DNA of 64,000 bases from Pseudomonadales bacterium (GCA_029251375.1 JAQXDL010000023.1:1-64000), one strand, 5' to 3'. Positions 44,216-53,503 are shown, counted from the first letter of the stretch. A program made the numbers and translations. The notes: generated by a model from the sequence alone, not told the origin.

Positions 44216-45570
44216 TAACCTGCGCTCCTATCTTGCTTGGCGATTATTTGGCTACCTTGCTGTTGAAATTGCTGTTCAAATTGATGTTCAAATTGATGTT
44301 CAAATTGTAGCTGACCGTTAATGTAGGTTCTCGATATGAGCCGATCATCGCCTAAGATCATGTAGAGAAACAATTCCTCTTCAATATCGTTAGTTTGACG
44401 AACCCTTCGACCGATCAAGTCAGTCGCATCAGGATCAATGACGATAAAATCAGCTTCTTTACCCGGTGTGAAATCACCGACATGCTGATCCAACTGCAGC
44501 GCCTCAGCATTGCCCTTTGTGACCATGTAAAATGCCTCATGTGCGTCAAGGGAATAGCCTTTCATCTGGCAGACTTTGTAGGCTTCGCCCAAAGTACGAA
44601 ATTGTGAAAAACTGGTGCCGCCACCGACATCACTGGCAATACTCACCGGTATGCCATGGGACTTCATTCTCTCTAAATCAAACAAACCACTACCGAGAAA
44701 CAGGTTTGATGTGGGGCAAAAAGCAATTCTTGCGCCTTTAGCGGCAATACGTTTAATTTCGCTGTCGGTGAGATGGATGCAATGTCCATAAACCGTTCTG
44801 TCATCTGTGATGCCGAATCGCTCGTAAGAGTCGAGGTAGTCTTTTGCGTCTGGATGGACCGTCTTTAACCATGCAATCTCCGCAAGGTTCTCGGACAGAT
44901 GGGTTTGAATCCAAGTGTCAGGATATTCCTCATGTAGTTTCGCAACACTTTGCAGCTGTGCCTCGGTCGAAGTACCAGAAAAACGCGGCGTAACCGCATA
45001 ACCTAAGCGACCATTTCCATGCCATTTTTCAATCAGCCGTTTTGATTCGACATAGCCACGTTCAGCCGTATCTAGTAATCCATCCGGCGCATTACGATCC
45101 ATCATGACCTTGCCAGCTATCAATCGCATATGACGTTTATGTGCTTCGTTGAACACAGCGTCGGCGGCGTGTTCGTGGCTGGTCGTGAAGACCATCGCCG
45201 TGGTCGTACCGTTTGCCAGCAACTGCTGCGTGAACGCAGCTGCAACTTCTTGAGCATAGGCTTCATTGGCCAACTTCATTTCCGCTGGGAATGTATATTT
45301 GTTGAGCCAATCCAACAGCTGTTGGCCGTAGGATGCGATCACATCTATTTGCGGTGAATGCATGTGGGTATCAATCAAGCCCGGCATAATTAGGTAATTA
45401 GGCAGGTGCTCGCAGGTCGCTAGGTCAAACCCTTGTGCCTGCATGTCGGCCGCGGCCCTTAGGTCAACAATCTTGCCATTTTCGACTAACAGGACGCCAT
45501 CGGCCAGATATTCGAAGCGTGACGGGTCGGAACTCGGATAATGTAAAATCCTACTGCGCAATGCGAACAT
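44215..45570 (-). CDS. guaD: Guanine deaminase GuaD
   Basis: A 451-residue amidohydrolase that turns guanine into xanthine and ammonia. Motifs: IMPGLIDTHMHSPQ near residue 63 (zinc His pair), QTHLSENLAEIAWL near 228 (His/Glu), YGHCIHLTDSEI near 264, and IASDVGGGTSFS near 315 (zinc Asp). The last ~20 residues are a low-complexity tail of repeating E-H/Q-Q-F units encoded by a 12-bp tandem repeat at 44261-44308. It begins two bases before the uraH stop region in one long operon running from xdhA to puuD. Confidence 0.95.
   Translation of the reverse strand: MFALRSRILHYPSSDPSRFEYLADGVLLVENGKIVDLRAAADMQAQGFDLATCEHLPNYLIMPGLIDTHMHSPQIDVIASYGQQLLDWLNKYTFPAEMKLANEAYAQEVAAAFTQQLLANGTTTAMVFTTSHEHAADAVFNEAHKRHMRLIAGKVMMDRNAPDGLLDTAERGYVESKRLIEKWHGNGRLGYAVTPRFSGTSTEAQLQSVAKLHEEYPDTWIQTHLSENLAEIAWLKTVHPDAKDYLDSYERFGITDDRTVYGHCIHLTDSEIKRIAAKGARIAFCPTSNLFLGSGLFDLERMKSHGIPVSIASDVGGGTSFSQFRTLGEAYKVCQMKGYSLDAHEAFYMVTKGNAEALQLDQHVGDFTPGKEADFIVIDPDATDLIGRRVRQTNDIEEELFLYMILGDDRLISRTYINGQLQFEHQFEHQFEQQFQQQGSQIIAKQDRSAG
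44261..44308. repeat. 12-bp tandem repeat in the guaD 3' end
   Basis: Four units; two are exactly TGTTCAAATTGA, one ends GT and the first has two changes. It is in frame and encodes an E-H/Q-Q-F repeat near the C-terminus, so copy changes would not shift the frame. Confidence 0.9.
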
Positions 45571-45571
45571 A

Positions 45572-45907
45572 TCAACTACCGCGATATGTGGAGTACCCGA
45601 AGGGACTCAGTAAAAGCGGCACATGGTAATGTTCATCGACGCTGCTTACCCGAAATGAAATGTGCACATCTTCATAGAAGCTATTGGAGGCTAGCCGCGC
45701 AAAATAAGGTTCAACATCAAACTCCAAACGATATTTTGCTGCGATTAGCGAAAACTCACTTTGCCAAGTAACGATGCGACCATCTGCGTCAGTGACACCC
45801 TCGCTAATAAGCACGTCACCTTGGTAGAGTCGCACGCTGACGGCGTCCGCCGGCGCGCCTCGCGTCAGGTCTAATATGTGTGTCGTGATCGCTGCTTTTT
45901 GTGTCAT
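45572..45907 (-). CDS. uraH: 5-Hydroxyisourate hydrolase UraH
   Basis: A 111-residue transthyretin-like enzyme that hydrolyses 5-hydroxyisourate to OHCU. It has the family start ITTHILDLTRGAPADAVSVRLY, an internal HISFRV strand, HYHVPLLLSPFGYSTYRGS and the diagnostic C-terminal YRGS. It lies one base upstream of guaD and six bases downstream of uraD. Confidence 0.97.
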   Translation of the reverse strand: MTQKAAITTHILDLTRGAPADAVSVRLYQGDVLISEGVTDADGRIVTWQSEFSLIAAKYRLEFDVEPYFARLASNSFYEDVHISFRVSSVDEHYHVPLLLSPFGYSTYRGS

Positions 45908-45913
45908 GTTGAC

Positions 45914-46480
45914 CTACTTGCTTAAAAGGTTGTTGAGTCTAATTTCCGTGATTTTCATTTGTTCCGCCGCGCCATTCACCAGCTCCGTCGCGCGAGAATT
46001 GTTAATCCGCGCCTCGAGTAAGTCCAGCATTTCCTGTGCAGATTTACCTGTTGCACAAACGATAAAGATAAAGCCAAATTTTTCCCGATAGGCAATATTT
46101 TGATCTCGCAACCTCAGCAGTGTGGATTCGTCAGCCTCGCTGATCTGTCCCTGCTCTGCCGTCGCAGTATCCTTGTATTTGTTTCGTAATGCTTGCAGAT
46201 CACCGATTTGCGGATGTCCCTTGAATGCTTCCAAGATCTCACTTTCAGTCGATTTTGCCCATGCGTCCCGGCTCAAACTCATTAGCTGTAACAAATCATT
46301 ATAGGGTCTTGCTGCCGCCACGGTTTCTGCCCAACGGCCACATTGGCAACAGCCTATAAGCTCGGTGCGAGCATCGGCTGCTGCAAGCCCGTTAAACCTT
46401 ACGATGCTCTTTGCATGATCCCTGACGCTTTCTACTTTGGGCCCGTCAACTTTAGAGCTATCAACCTTAGAATTATCCAC
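45914..46480 (-). CDS. uraD: OHCU decarboxylase UraD
   Basis: A 188-residue enzyme that decarboxylates OHCU to S-allantoin. The catalytic motif is FKGHPQIGDL with His near residue 86; the EQG-Q and EKFGFIFIVCATGKSAQEM segments near 112-145 are standard. The first ~20 residues repeat SKVD/PKVE units from a 15-bp tandem repeat and are probably not part of the fold. It is six bases downstream of xdhC. Confidence 0.94.
   Translation of the reverse strand: MDNSKVDSSKVDGPKVESVRDHAKSIVRFNGLAAADARTELIGCCQCGRWAETVAAARPYNDLLQLMSLSRDAWAKSTESEILEAFKGHPQIGDLQALRNKYKDTATAEQGQISEADESTLLRLRDQNIAYREKFGFIFIVCATGKSAQEMLDLLEARINNSRATELVNGAAEQMKITEIRLNNLLSK
46431..46475. repeat. 15-bp tandem repeat at the uraD 5' end
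   Basis: Three units of 15 bases; the last two read TCAACTTTAGAGCTA and TCAACCTTAGAATTA and the first is degenerate. It encodes the SKVDS-SKVDG-PKVES N-terminal tail. Confidence 0.75.
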
Positions 46481-46486
46481 GTAAAT

Positions 46487-47380
46487 CTATTCCTGCTTTG
46501 ATGACCGGCTAACGGGATCCGCTGCTACTGATCGACTGGCACTCACGTCACCATTTAGCACAGATTTTATTTCTCGCCAGGAAACACCACGACGGGGATT
46601 ATCTTTCGATGACGCTGTTTGCGGCTTGGCGAGTAATTGCGCACAAATCGACACTGCCACTTCCATGGGTAATTTGCCCTTAATCGCAGTATCACCAACG
46701 GGACAAACATAACGACCCAGCGCCTGTTCAGACACACCATCATGTATCAATCGCTGTCTAAATCGCTTCGCCTTTGTTGCCGAGCCAATTAGGCCAATCG
46801 ATTCGATGTCGGTATGCAGTAATAATTCCAATAGCAGACGATAATCCAACGCGTGATCGTGGGTTAAAATCAGCACGTCCGCATTCGGCGTTAGTCGATC
46901 CAAAAATTCTTCTGGCGTCTGCAGACATTGCTTCGATACATTCGGTGCAAGCTGCAAGGGGAAAATCTCTGGCCTTGAATCAACCCAGCTAATACGACAA
47001 TCGCACTCCGACAGAATCTTGACCACGGCCTGAGCAACATGCCCAGCACCAAAAATAGCCACCTGATGCGCCGCTGCTGGAAATATTTCGTACAGCATAT
47101 TCACCGCGCCACCACAACACTGACCGACCTTACTTGATAAGGGGTAGTGCTCCAGTTTCTGCGCCAGCACGCCTTTTACAATAAGCTGGCGAGCTCGCTG
47201 CGTGGTCAGAAATTCTAATTGACCGCCACCAATTGTGTCGAAGGTATCGGTTTGGGTCACAATCATCTTGCTGCCCCCTTCTCGCGGTGTTGAACCGCTG
47301 ACGCCGATCACGGTGACGATAACGAACGCATCGCCTTGATCATGACACTGGCTAATGGCTTGCTGCCAACGATGCATCAT
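46487..47380 (-). CDS. xdhC: Xanthine dehydrogenase maturation factor XdhC
   Basis: A 297-residue chaperone that binds molybdenum cofactor and helps its sulfuration before insertion into XdhB. Recognised by the N-terminal VTVIGVSGSTPREGGSKMIV, GGGQLEF near residue 52, CCGGAVNMLYE near 90, then a Rossmann-like domain VAIFGAGHVAQAVVKIL near 107 and ALGRYVCPVGDTAIKGKLPMEVAVSI near the end. Its ATG overlaps the xdhB stop (ATGA), so translation is coupled. Confidence 0.95.
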   Translation of the reverse strand: MMHRWQQAISQCHDQGDAFVIVTVIGVSGSTPREGGSKMIVTQTDTFDTIGGGQLEFLTTQRARQLIVKGVLAQKLEHYPLSSKVGQCCGGAVNMLYEIFPAAAHQVAIFGAGHVAQAVVKILSECDCRISWVDSRPEIFPLQLAPNVSKQCLQTPEEFLDRLTPNADVLILTHDHALDYRLLLELLLHTDIESIGLIGSATKAKRFRQRLIHDGVSEQALGRYVCPVGDTAIKGKLPMEVAVSICAQLLAKPQTASSKDNPRRGVSWREIKSVLNGDVSASRSVAADPVSRSSKQE

Positions 47381-49758
47381 GACTGTTTCTGCTTAAGTTG
47401 ATCTTGCAAATCATCGATTGCCCAATAGACCTGTTCAAAGGTTGCAGGCGAATTGAGTTTAGGTGCAATTTTGTAGTTTGCACTAGCTGCACAAGCATCA
47501 CGCAACGCGCACCATACTGAAATCGCTAGCATAAGCGGTGGTTCCCCGACGGCTTTTGAGCGGTAGATGGTTGGCTTATAGTTCTGCGCTGCAAACAACT
47601 GAACGTTAAACTTCTCGGGCACATCATAGGCTGTTGGAATTTTATAATTAGCCGGGCTATTTGAAATCAGACGGCCAGTATCATCCCAGAGCAGTTCCTC
47701 TGTTGTCAGCCAACCCATGCCCTGCACAAAGCCACCTTCTATTTGTCCAATATCAATAGCAGGATTAAGTGAGTCGCCCACATCGTGCAGAATGTCGACC
47801 TGAGTAACCTTATATTCACCGGTCGTTCTGTCGACCAACACTTCAGATACGGCTGCGCCACAGGCAAAATAATAAAAAGGATGCCCTTTACCCGCCTGCT
47901 TATCAAAGTGTATTTCCGGTGTCTTGTAGAAACCTGTCGCCGACAATTGCACACGATTCATATAAGCAAGTTGCACCATGTCCGCAAAGCCGTGCGGCTC
48001 GCCAGCAACGTTTATACAATCGTTTGCGAAGCTAATGTTAGTTTTCTCTGTCTTGAAGTGATCAGCAATAAAGACCGTCAGCCTATCGCGAATTTGAGTC
48101 GCTGCATCCTGCGCAGCCATGCCGTTCATGTCAGTGCCAGAAGACGCCGCGGTTGGCGACGTATTTGGCACCTTATCGGTTCGGGTTGCCGTGACAGTGA
48201 TACGCGAATAATCGATACCAAGTGTCTGAGCAACAATCTGTGCAATTTTGGTATGCAGGCCTTGGCCCATTTCTGTGCCGCCGTGATTGATCTGAATACT
48301 ACCGTCGGTATAAACATGCATTAGCGCACCCGCCTGATTCAGGTGGGTCGAGGTAAAGGAGATACCAAACTTCACGGGGGTTAGAGAAATACCTTTTAGC
48401 AATTGCGAAGCGTTTTCATTGGCCGCTTTGTTAAAAGCTACGATGCTGGCTCGACGCGCACGATAGTCAGCACTGGTTTCGAGCTGATCAATCAGCTCGC
48501 TGAGTATATGCTGCTCAACTTTCTGACCGTAAGGCGTTTCATCGCGCCCTTGGGCGTACAAATTCGCTTTGCGCACATCCAATGGATCCTTGCCCAGCGA
48601 CAAAGCAACATCTTCCATCATCGCCTCAACCGCCATCATGCCTTTCGGGCCGCCGAAGCCTCGAAATGCCGTATTCGAAACCGTATTGGTCTTGCAACGG
48701 TAACCGACGATGCGTGCCGTGTTGAGGTAATAAGCGTTGTCGGCATGAAACATGGCCCGATCGACAATACCTTCAGATAAATCTGCACTAAAGCCACACA
48801 GCCCCGCCAATTCCATGTCGACCCCTAGCAGGCGACCGTCAGCATCGAAACCACAGCGATAGCGATTCCAAAAGTCGTGCCGTTTACCGGTTTGTACCAT
48901 GTCATCATGACGCGGCATTCGATATTTGACCGCACGGTTGTTTCTAATCGCAAAAATGGCCGCCATACAGCCTGGAATAGCCGCTTGAGATTCTTTACCA
49001 CCAAAGCCGCCACCCATTCTGCGCACTTCGGTTTGCACTTGATTCAAATTAACACCCAACACCGAGGCGACCAGCTTTTGCACCTCACTGGGATGTTGTG
49101 ACGATGCGTGCACATGCACACCACCATCTTCTAGAGGAACGACCAAGGCAACCTGACCCTCAAGATAGAAATGTTCCTGACCACGCACCATCTGTTCGCC
49201 TTCGAGCTTATTCGGCGCGGCTTTCATCTGTGCGTCCGCATCGCCCATCACGAAGGTACGTGTTGGCAAAACAAAACTGGACTGTTTGAGTGCAGCTTCT
49301 GAGGTCAAAATCGCTTCAAGTTGTTCATATTCAACCACCGCTTTACGCGCCGCTTGTTGCGCCAATCGTTGTGTTGTGGCGGCGACAGCGAACAAGGGCT
49401 GACCAACATAACTGACGAGATCTTTGGCGAGTAACAGATCACCGGTGTAGACCGGACTTACATCCGGGTCACCAGGGATATCGTCATGGACAATGACATC
49501 GACGACGCCTTTGCTGGTTTTTACAGGATCGAGGTCAAGCGACACAATACGCGCATGAGCTTGCGTCGACAGTCCTGTCGCAACGAACAGCATGCCGCGC
49601 GGCTCGGCAATATCATCAACATAATTTGCTGTGCCCATGACATGTTTAAGGCTGGAGTCATGGTTTTTATTCACACCAACACTTGAGCTACCGAGGTCAG
49701 ATCCATCAGGGCCATTTTGATCGCTGTCTGAACGCGATGTCTTACCCAATTTACGCAT
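47377..49758 (-). CDS. xdhB: Xanthine dehydrogenase molybdopterin subunit XdhB
   Basis: A 793-residue catalytic subunit that oxidises hypoxanthine and xanthine to urate. Features in order: HVMGTANYVDDI near residue 39, EGQVALVVPLEDGGVHVHASSQHPSEVQ near 195-225, RRMGGGFGGKESQ near 247 (molybdopterin contact), NTAFRGFGGPKGM near 358 (substrate Arg), GGTEMGQGLHTK near 490 and KAVGEPPLMLAISVWCALRDA with the catalytic Glu near 735. It overlaps xdhA by eight bases. The N-terminal ~35 residues are a Ser/Asp-rich tail. Confidence 0.97.
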   Translation of the reverse strand: MRKLGKTSRSDSDQNGPDGSDLGSSSVGVNKNHDSSLKHVMGTANYVDDIAEPRGMLFVATGLSTQAHARIVSLDLDPVKTSKGVVDVIVHDDIPGDPDVSPVYTGDLLLAKDLVSYVGQPLFAVAATTQRLAQQAARKAVVEYEQLEAILTSEAALKQSSFVLPTRTFVMGDADAQMKAAPNKLEGEQMVRGQEHFYLEGQVALVVPLEDGGVHVHASSQHPSEVQKLVASVLGVNLNQVQTEVRRMGGGFGGKESQAAIPGCMAAIFAIRNNRAVKYRMPRHDDMVQTGKRHDFWNRYRCGFDADGRLLGVDMELAGLCGFSADLSEGIVDRAMFHADNAYYLNTARIVGYRCKTNTVSNTAFRGFGGPKGMMAVEAMMEDVALSLGKDPLDVRKANLYAQGRDETPYGQKVEQHILSELIDQLETSADYRARRASIVAFNKAANENASQLLKGISLTPVKFGISFTSTHLNQAGALMHVYTDGSIQINHGGTEMGQGLHTKIAQIVAQTLGIDYSRITVTATRTDKVPNTSPTAASSGTDMNGMAAQDAATQIRDRLTVFIADHFKTEKTNISFANDCINVAGEPHGFADMVQLAYMNRVQLSATGFYKTPEIHFDKQAGKGHPFYYFACGAAVSEVLVDRTTGEYKVTQVDILHDVGDSLNPAIDIGQIEGGFVQGMGWLTTEELLWDDTGRLISNSPANYKIPTAYDVPEKFNVQLFAAQNYKPTIYRSKAVGEPPLMLAISVWCALRDACAASANYKIAPKLNSPATFEQVYWAIDDLQDQLKQKQS

Positions 49759-51259
49759 GTCTCACCTCCGTGACTTGCGGTAAGTGTTCACCGCGAAACT
49801 CCCGCAGTGCGCGCTCAAGCATGGTCTGCGCCATGCGCAAACGATATGCCGCTGACGCTCTTACGTCCGTCATGGGTTGCATGGCCATCGACAATAATTG
49901 AACGGCTTGACTCATTAGCTCGTCATCAAGCGTCGCGCCCTCGAGTTTGGCCTCGACCTCTTTGAGCTTAACGGGCATCGCCGCCATACCGCCAAATGCA
50001 ATAGCGGCCTTGGATATTTGATCAGGGCAACCTTCAAATCTGAAGGCGCCCAGCACCGAGGAAATATCGTCCTCAATGCGTTTGGAATTTTTATAAAACC
50101 GATGGAAATCCGTTAATGCCTGAACCGGAAACTCGACTGAGACAATATATTCGTCCGCCGCCAAACTCGTCTGCCGATAGTCGAGGTAAAAATCCTCGAT
50201 GCTTGATGCCCGTTTGGCACCAGAGCTTGAGCCAATATTTAAAACGCCGTCCAGTACCATGAACACCGGTGGCATATCCGCGATTGGCGAACCATTGCCG
50301 AAATTGCCACCCAACGTCCCGCGGTTTCGAATCTGGGTAGACCCCAGACGATGCAGTAAATCGACAAGCGCAGGTGATCTTTGGCCTAGTGCTAACTCAA
50401 TGTCCTGATAGGTCACAGCCGCACCAATACGACAAATTTCTTTGCCTTCATGCATCTCTATAGTTAACTCAGTCAGCTCAGCAACCTTGTTAACACTGAT
50501 CATTTGATCAATATCTCGGTACAACTGCGTCACTTCCAACATCAGATCTGTACCACCTGCGATGAGTCTTGCGGTGGGAAATTGCATTATAAACGCATTC
50601 ATCTCTTTTAGACTCTCGGGTAAATAAACACCTTGGTTGGCAGCTTCGTTTTTAACTTGGCTTTCAACTTCACTTTCAACATCACTTTCAACATCGGTGA
50701 CACCTTCTGACTGATGCTTTGAAACCGACGCATCAACATAAAGCCAGCTGTCGTGAGCCGCCGCTAGCGCTGCTTGGCCCGCTTCGACAATTGGCTTGTA
50801 ACCGGTACAGCGGCAAAGGTTACCGGATATACCCAGCTGCACCTGTTCACGAACGGAATCATCATCAGTCGCAAAATCGGTCGCACCATTCTCAACGAGC
50901 GCCGCTAGAGACATGACAAAACCAGGCGTGCAGAAGCCGCATTGGGAACCATGACAGTCCATCATGGATTGTTGCGCGGGATGAAGCTTATCCCCTTGAG
51001 CGAGTCCCTCCACTGTCACGATCGATTCACCGGCAAATTGTCCGATCGGCGCAATACAGGCATTGAATGTTTTAAACGGGTCGCTTTGGCGACCTAGGCC
51101 CGTCGCTCTGTCAGCAACCATGACAGTACAGGCTCCGCAATCACCGGACGCACATCCCTCTTTGGTTCCTTTCAATCCATGCCGTCGCAGAAACTCCAAA
51201 ACAGTTTCTGTCGGTTCACCATCGATCTGCATCGCTTTTTGATTAATCTCAACTATCAC
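49751..51259 (-). CDS. xdhA: Xanthine dehydrogenase Fe-S/FAD subunit XdhA
   Basis: About 502 residues from the GTG at 51259 (AAAGG with seven-base spacing); a TTG at 51280 is an alternative. The [2Fe-2S] ligands lie in KEGCASGDCGAC and in the second cluster motifs HGSQCGFCTPGF and CRCTGYKPIVEAG. The FAD domain follows with RLIAGGTDLMLEV near residue 235 and GTLGGNFGNGSPIAD near 320. An acidic linker of repeating V-E-S units (encoded by a 12-bp repeat at 50650-50697) joins the two parts. It is the first gene of the seven-gene urate operon. Confidence 0.96.
   Translation of the reverse strand: MIVEINQKAMQIDGEPTETVLEFLRRHGLKGTKEGCASGDCGACTVMVADRATGLGRQSDPFKTFNACIAPIGQFAGESIVTVEGLAQGDKLHPAQQSMMDCHGSQCGFCTPGFVMSLAALVENGATDFATDDDSVREQVQLGISGNLCRCTGYKPIVEAGQAALAAAHDSWLYVDASVSKHQSEGVTDVESDVESEVESQVKNEAANQGVYLPESLKEMNAFIMQFPTARLIAGGTDLMLEVTQLYRDIDQMISVNKVAELTELTIEMHEGKEICRIGAAVTYQDIELALGQRSPALVDLLHRLGSTQIRNRGTLGGNFGNGSPIADMPPVFMVLDGVLNIGSSSGAKRASSIEDFYLDYRQTSLAADEYIVSVEFPVQALTDFHRFYKNSKRIEDDISSVLGAFRFEGCPDQISKAAIAFGGMAAMPVKLKEVEAKLEGATLDDELMSQAVQLLSMAMQPMTDVRASAAYRLRMAQTMLERALREFRGEHLPQVTEVRHA
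50650..50697. repeat. 12-bp tandem repeat in the xdhA interdomain linker
   Basis: Four units of 12 bases; the best copies read TTTCAACTTCAC and TTTCAACATCAC. It is in frame and encodes repeating D/E-V-E/K-S residues between the iron-sulfur and FAD domains. Confidence 0.85.
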
Positions 51260-51352
51260 GTCGCTGCCTTTACTAAACAATCCGATTTCTCATGCCCTAA
51301 AGTTAACGCTAGCCGACCTGAATGCAACGTTCGGCGTAGCCAATTCAAATTC

Positions 51353-51368
51353 TTGACCATTTGGACAG
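51353..51368. promoter_or_regulatory. RutR-type operator between xdhA and its regulator
   Basis: TTGACCATTTGGACAG matches the known RutR consensus TTGACCAnnTGGTCAA at 12 of the 14 fixed positions. It lies 40 bases upstream of the regulator ATG at 51408 and about 94 bases upstream of the xdhA GTG. The adjacent regulator is a RutR-like protein. Confidence 0.7.
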
Positions 51369-51407
51369 GTTTAGTGATACAGTACACGAATCACCCTTGC
51401 GTTGGCA

Positions 51408-52079
51408 ATGACACTGCGTACTTCAAATCTACCAAAAGCGGATACTCGCGCATCACACATCGAGATCGTTATCACCGACATCCTCGAAGCGGCTCAAGAA
51501 GAATTTGCCGTTAACGGATTTGCCGGTGCACGTATGCAGGTGATTGCAGATCGAGCCGGCTACCCCAAGGCCAATGTGCACTATCATTTCAAGAATAAGA
51601 CCAGCCTTTATCTCGCCGTATTGGACCGCATCGTGACGCGCTGGGATGACTATCTGAACGACATTTCAGTCGATGATGACCCCGCCGTGGTACTCGATAC
51701 GTTCATTCGCGAGAAGGTGCAATTCTCTTTTGATGAACCTTCTGCGTCTCGACTGTTTGCCAACGAAATTATTCACGGTGCACCGCATCTACGCAAACAC
51801 ATTTCCAGCCAAATACGCCCCTATGTGATTGATCGCGTTGCCGTCATTCAATCGTGGATAGACGCGGGTAAAATGATGTCTGTCGACCCCATGCGGCTCA
51901 TCTTTTTAATCTGGTCGACAACCCAACATTACGCCGATTTTCAGTCGCAAATCTTGATCGTCACAAAGCAAAAAAAGTACACGCAAGAATACCGACAAGA
52001 AACCGCCGATTTTCTTAGCAAATTGATATTGTCTGGGTGCGGTCTAACCTTACCCAGTAAAAACAACGAACTAACTTAG
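51408..52079 (+). CDS. RutR-like TetR-family regulator of purine genes
   Basis: About 223 residues from the ATG at 51408 (a TTG two codons upstream is possible). The DNA-binding part is ILEAAQEEFAVNGFAGARMQVIADRAGYPKANVHYHFKNKTSLYLAVL. The C-terminal part matches RutR, the uracil/thymine-responsive regulator, at SRLFANEIIHGAPHL and LIFLIWSTTQHYADF. In E. coli RutR controls pyrimidine and purine genes; here it diverges from xdhA and the ligand may be a purine (inference). The next gene follows after 27 bases. Confidence 0.88.
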   Translation: MTLRTSNLPKADTRASHIEIVITDILEAAQEEFAVNGFAGARMQVIADRAGYPKANVHYHFKNKTSLYLAVLDRIVTRWDDYLNDISVDDDPAVVLDTFIREKVQFSFDEPSASRLFANEIIHGAPHLRKHISSQIRPYVIDRVAVIQSWIDAGKMMSVDPMRLIFLIWSTTQHYADFQSQILIVTKQKKYTQEYRQETADFLSKLILSGCGLTLPSKNNELT

Positions 52080-52106
52080 CGCTAGCGCATCCATGAAGGT
52101 TACCCA

Positions 52107-53474
52107 ATGATCAAACAAGCTACTTGGATTAAAAACCCACTTGCGGTTTGGACTGGCACAGAATTCAGCGCGCCGAACGGCCTAGTCGTTTGTGGCGACA
52201 AAATCGTCGAACTCGTGACAACACCGGAACCGACCTCAAGTTACAGTAAAACCATGGATGCCACTGACTGTGTGATAATCCCGGGGTTAGTAAACTGCCA
52301 CCATCATTTTTATCAAACTCTGACCCGCGCATTACCCGCTGCCGCCAACAAACCTTTGTTCCCATGGCTTGAAAGCCTCTACCCTGTTTGGGCAAACCTT
52401 GATGAACAGGCGATTGCCGTCTCAACTGAAGTTGCCTTGAGTGAAATGTTGCTGTCCGGTTGCACCACCGCCTCCGATCACCATTACGTATTTCCACCGA
52501 ATCTAGAAAATGCCATTGATATTCAGGCAACGGTTGCAAAAAAAATGGGCATGCGGGTTGTGCTGACCCGCGGATCGATGAGCCTCGGCAAAAGTGATGG
52601 CGGCCTACCACCTGATAGTGTTGTGCAAACTGAACAAACGATTTTAGATGACAGTCAGCGGCTGATCGACACCTGGCACCAAGCCAACGATGCCCCAGAC
52701 GACACCAGCCCAATGACACAGATAGCCCTTGCACCCTGCTCACCCTTCTCGGTGACGAAAGCCTTGATGATCGAAACCGCCGCACTTGCGCAGAAGAACG
52801 ATGTGTTACTGCATACCCATCTGGCCGAAACCGAAGATGAAAATCAGTTCTGTCTCGACAGCTATGGCGTTCGGCCATTGGATTATTTAGCGGAAGTTGG
52901 CTGGCTATCAAATCAAACTTGGCTCGCCCATGGCATCCATTTTAATGCCGAAGAGATCAAAAGACTCGGCGACGCGGGCACCGGTATTTGTCATTGCCCC
53001 AGTTCAAATATGATCCTCGCATCTGGTATTTGCCCTGTCACTGATTTGGAAGTAGCAGGCTCTCCGGTTGGCTTAGGCGTCGATGGTTCGGCATCGAATG
53101 ATTGCTCCAATCTGATGCAGGAAGTCAGACAGGCATTTCTCATGCAGCGGCTTAGATCAGGCGCCGAGGATATCACTGCGGACCGAGCCCTCAAATGGGG
53201 CACGCAGGGCGGCGCAAACCTATTGCGACGCAATGACATTGGCTCAATCGAAGTCGGCAAGCAAGCCGATTTGGCGCTGTTTAAGTTAAATGAACTAAGG
53301 TTTGCTGGCGCCGGTGCACCCATCGATGCGCTGGTCACCTGTGGCGCTCATCGCGCCGAGCATGTGATGGTTAACGGTGCTTGGCGGGTAACCGACGGAC
53401 AGATTATCGACTTGGATCTAGATGCCCTTAGACAACGTCAAATTGACGTTGCCCATCGACTCGTAAACCAGTAG
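52107..53474 (+). CDS. 8-Oxoguanine-deaminase-like amidohydrolase
   Basis: A 455-residue amidohydrolase close to 8-oxoguanine deaminase, which makes urate from the oxidised base. Features: VIIPGLVNCHHHFYQTLTRALP near residue 56 (metal His pair), SGCTTASDHHYVFP near 116, LLHTHLAETEDENQF near 233 (His and catalytic Glu), WLAHGIHFNAEEIKR near 273 and VGLGVDGSASNDCSN near 322 (metal Asp). Hydroxyatrazine hydrolases look alike, but the position next to the xdh operon favours a purine substrate. It forms a pair with the regulator gene on the same strand. Confidence 0.88.
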   Translation: MIKQATWIKNPLAVWTGTEFSAPNGLVVCGDKIVELVTTPEPTSSYSKTMDATDCVIIPGLVNCHHHFYQTLTRALPAAANKPLFPWLESLYPVWANLDEQAIAVSTEVALSEMLLSGCTTASDHHYVFPPNLENAIDIQATVAKKMGMRVVLTRGSMSLGKSDGGLPPDSVVQTEQTILDDSQRLIDTWHQANDAPDDTSPMTQIALAPCSPFSVTKALMIETAALAQKNDVLLHTHLAETEDENQFCLDSYGVRPLDYLAEVGWLSNQTWLAHGIHFNAEEIKRLGDAGTGICHCPSSNMILASGICPVTDLEVAGSPVGLGVDGSASNDCSNLMQEVRQAFLMQRLRSGAEDITADRALKWGTQGGANLLRRNDIGSIEVGKQADLALFKLNELRFAGAGAPIDALVTCGAHRAEHVMVNGAWRVTDGQIIDLDLDALRQRQIDVAHRLVNQ

Positions 53475-53503
53475 TTCGATTGTTCCGTGATATCTGGCGA
53501 AAC

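Noticed and set aside
52165-52911. A 248-codon open frame antisense to the 8-oxoguanine-deaminase-like gene
   Set aside because: It is rich in Arg, Ser and Cys with no family resemblance and mirrors the codon bias of the real gene on the other strand.
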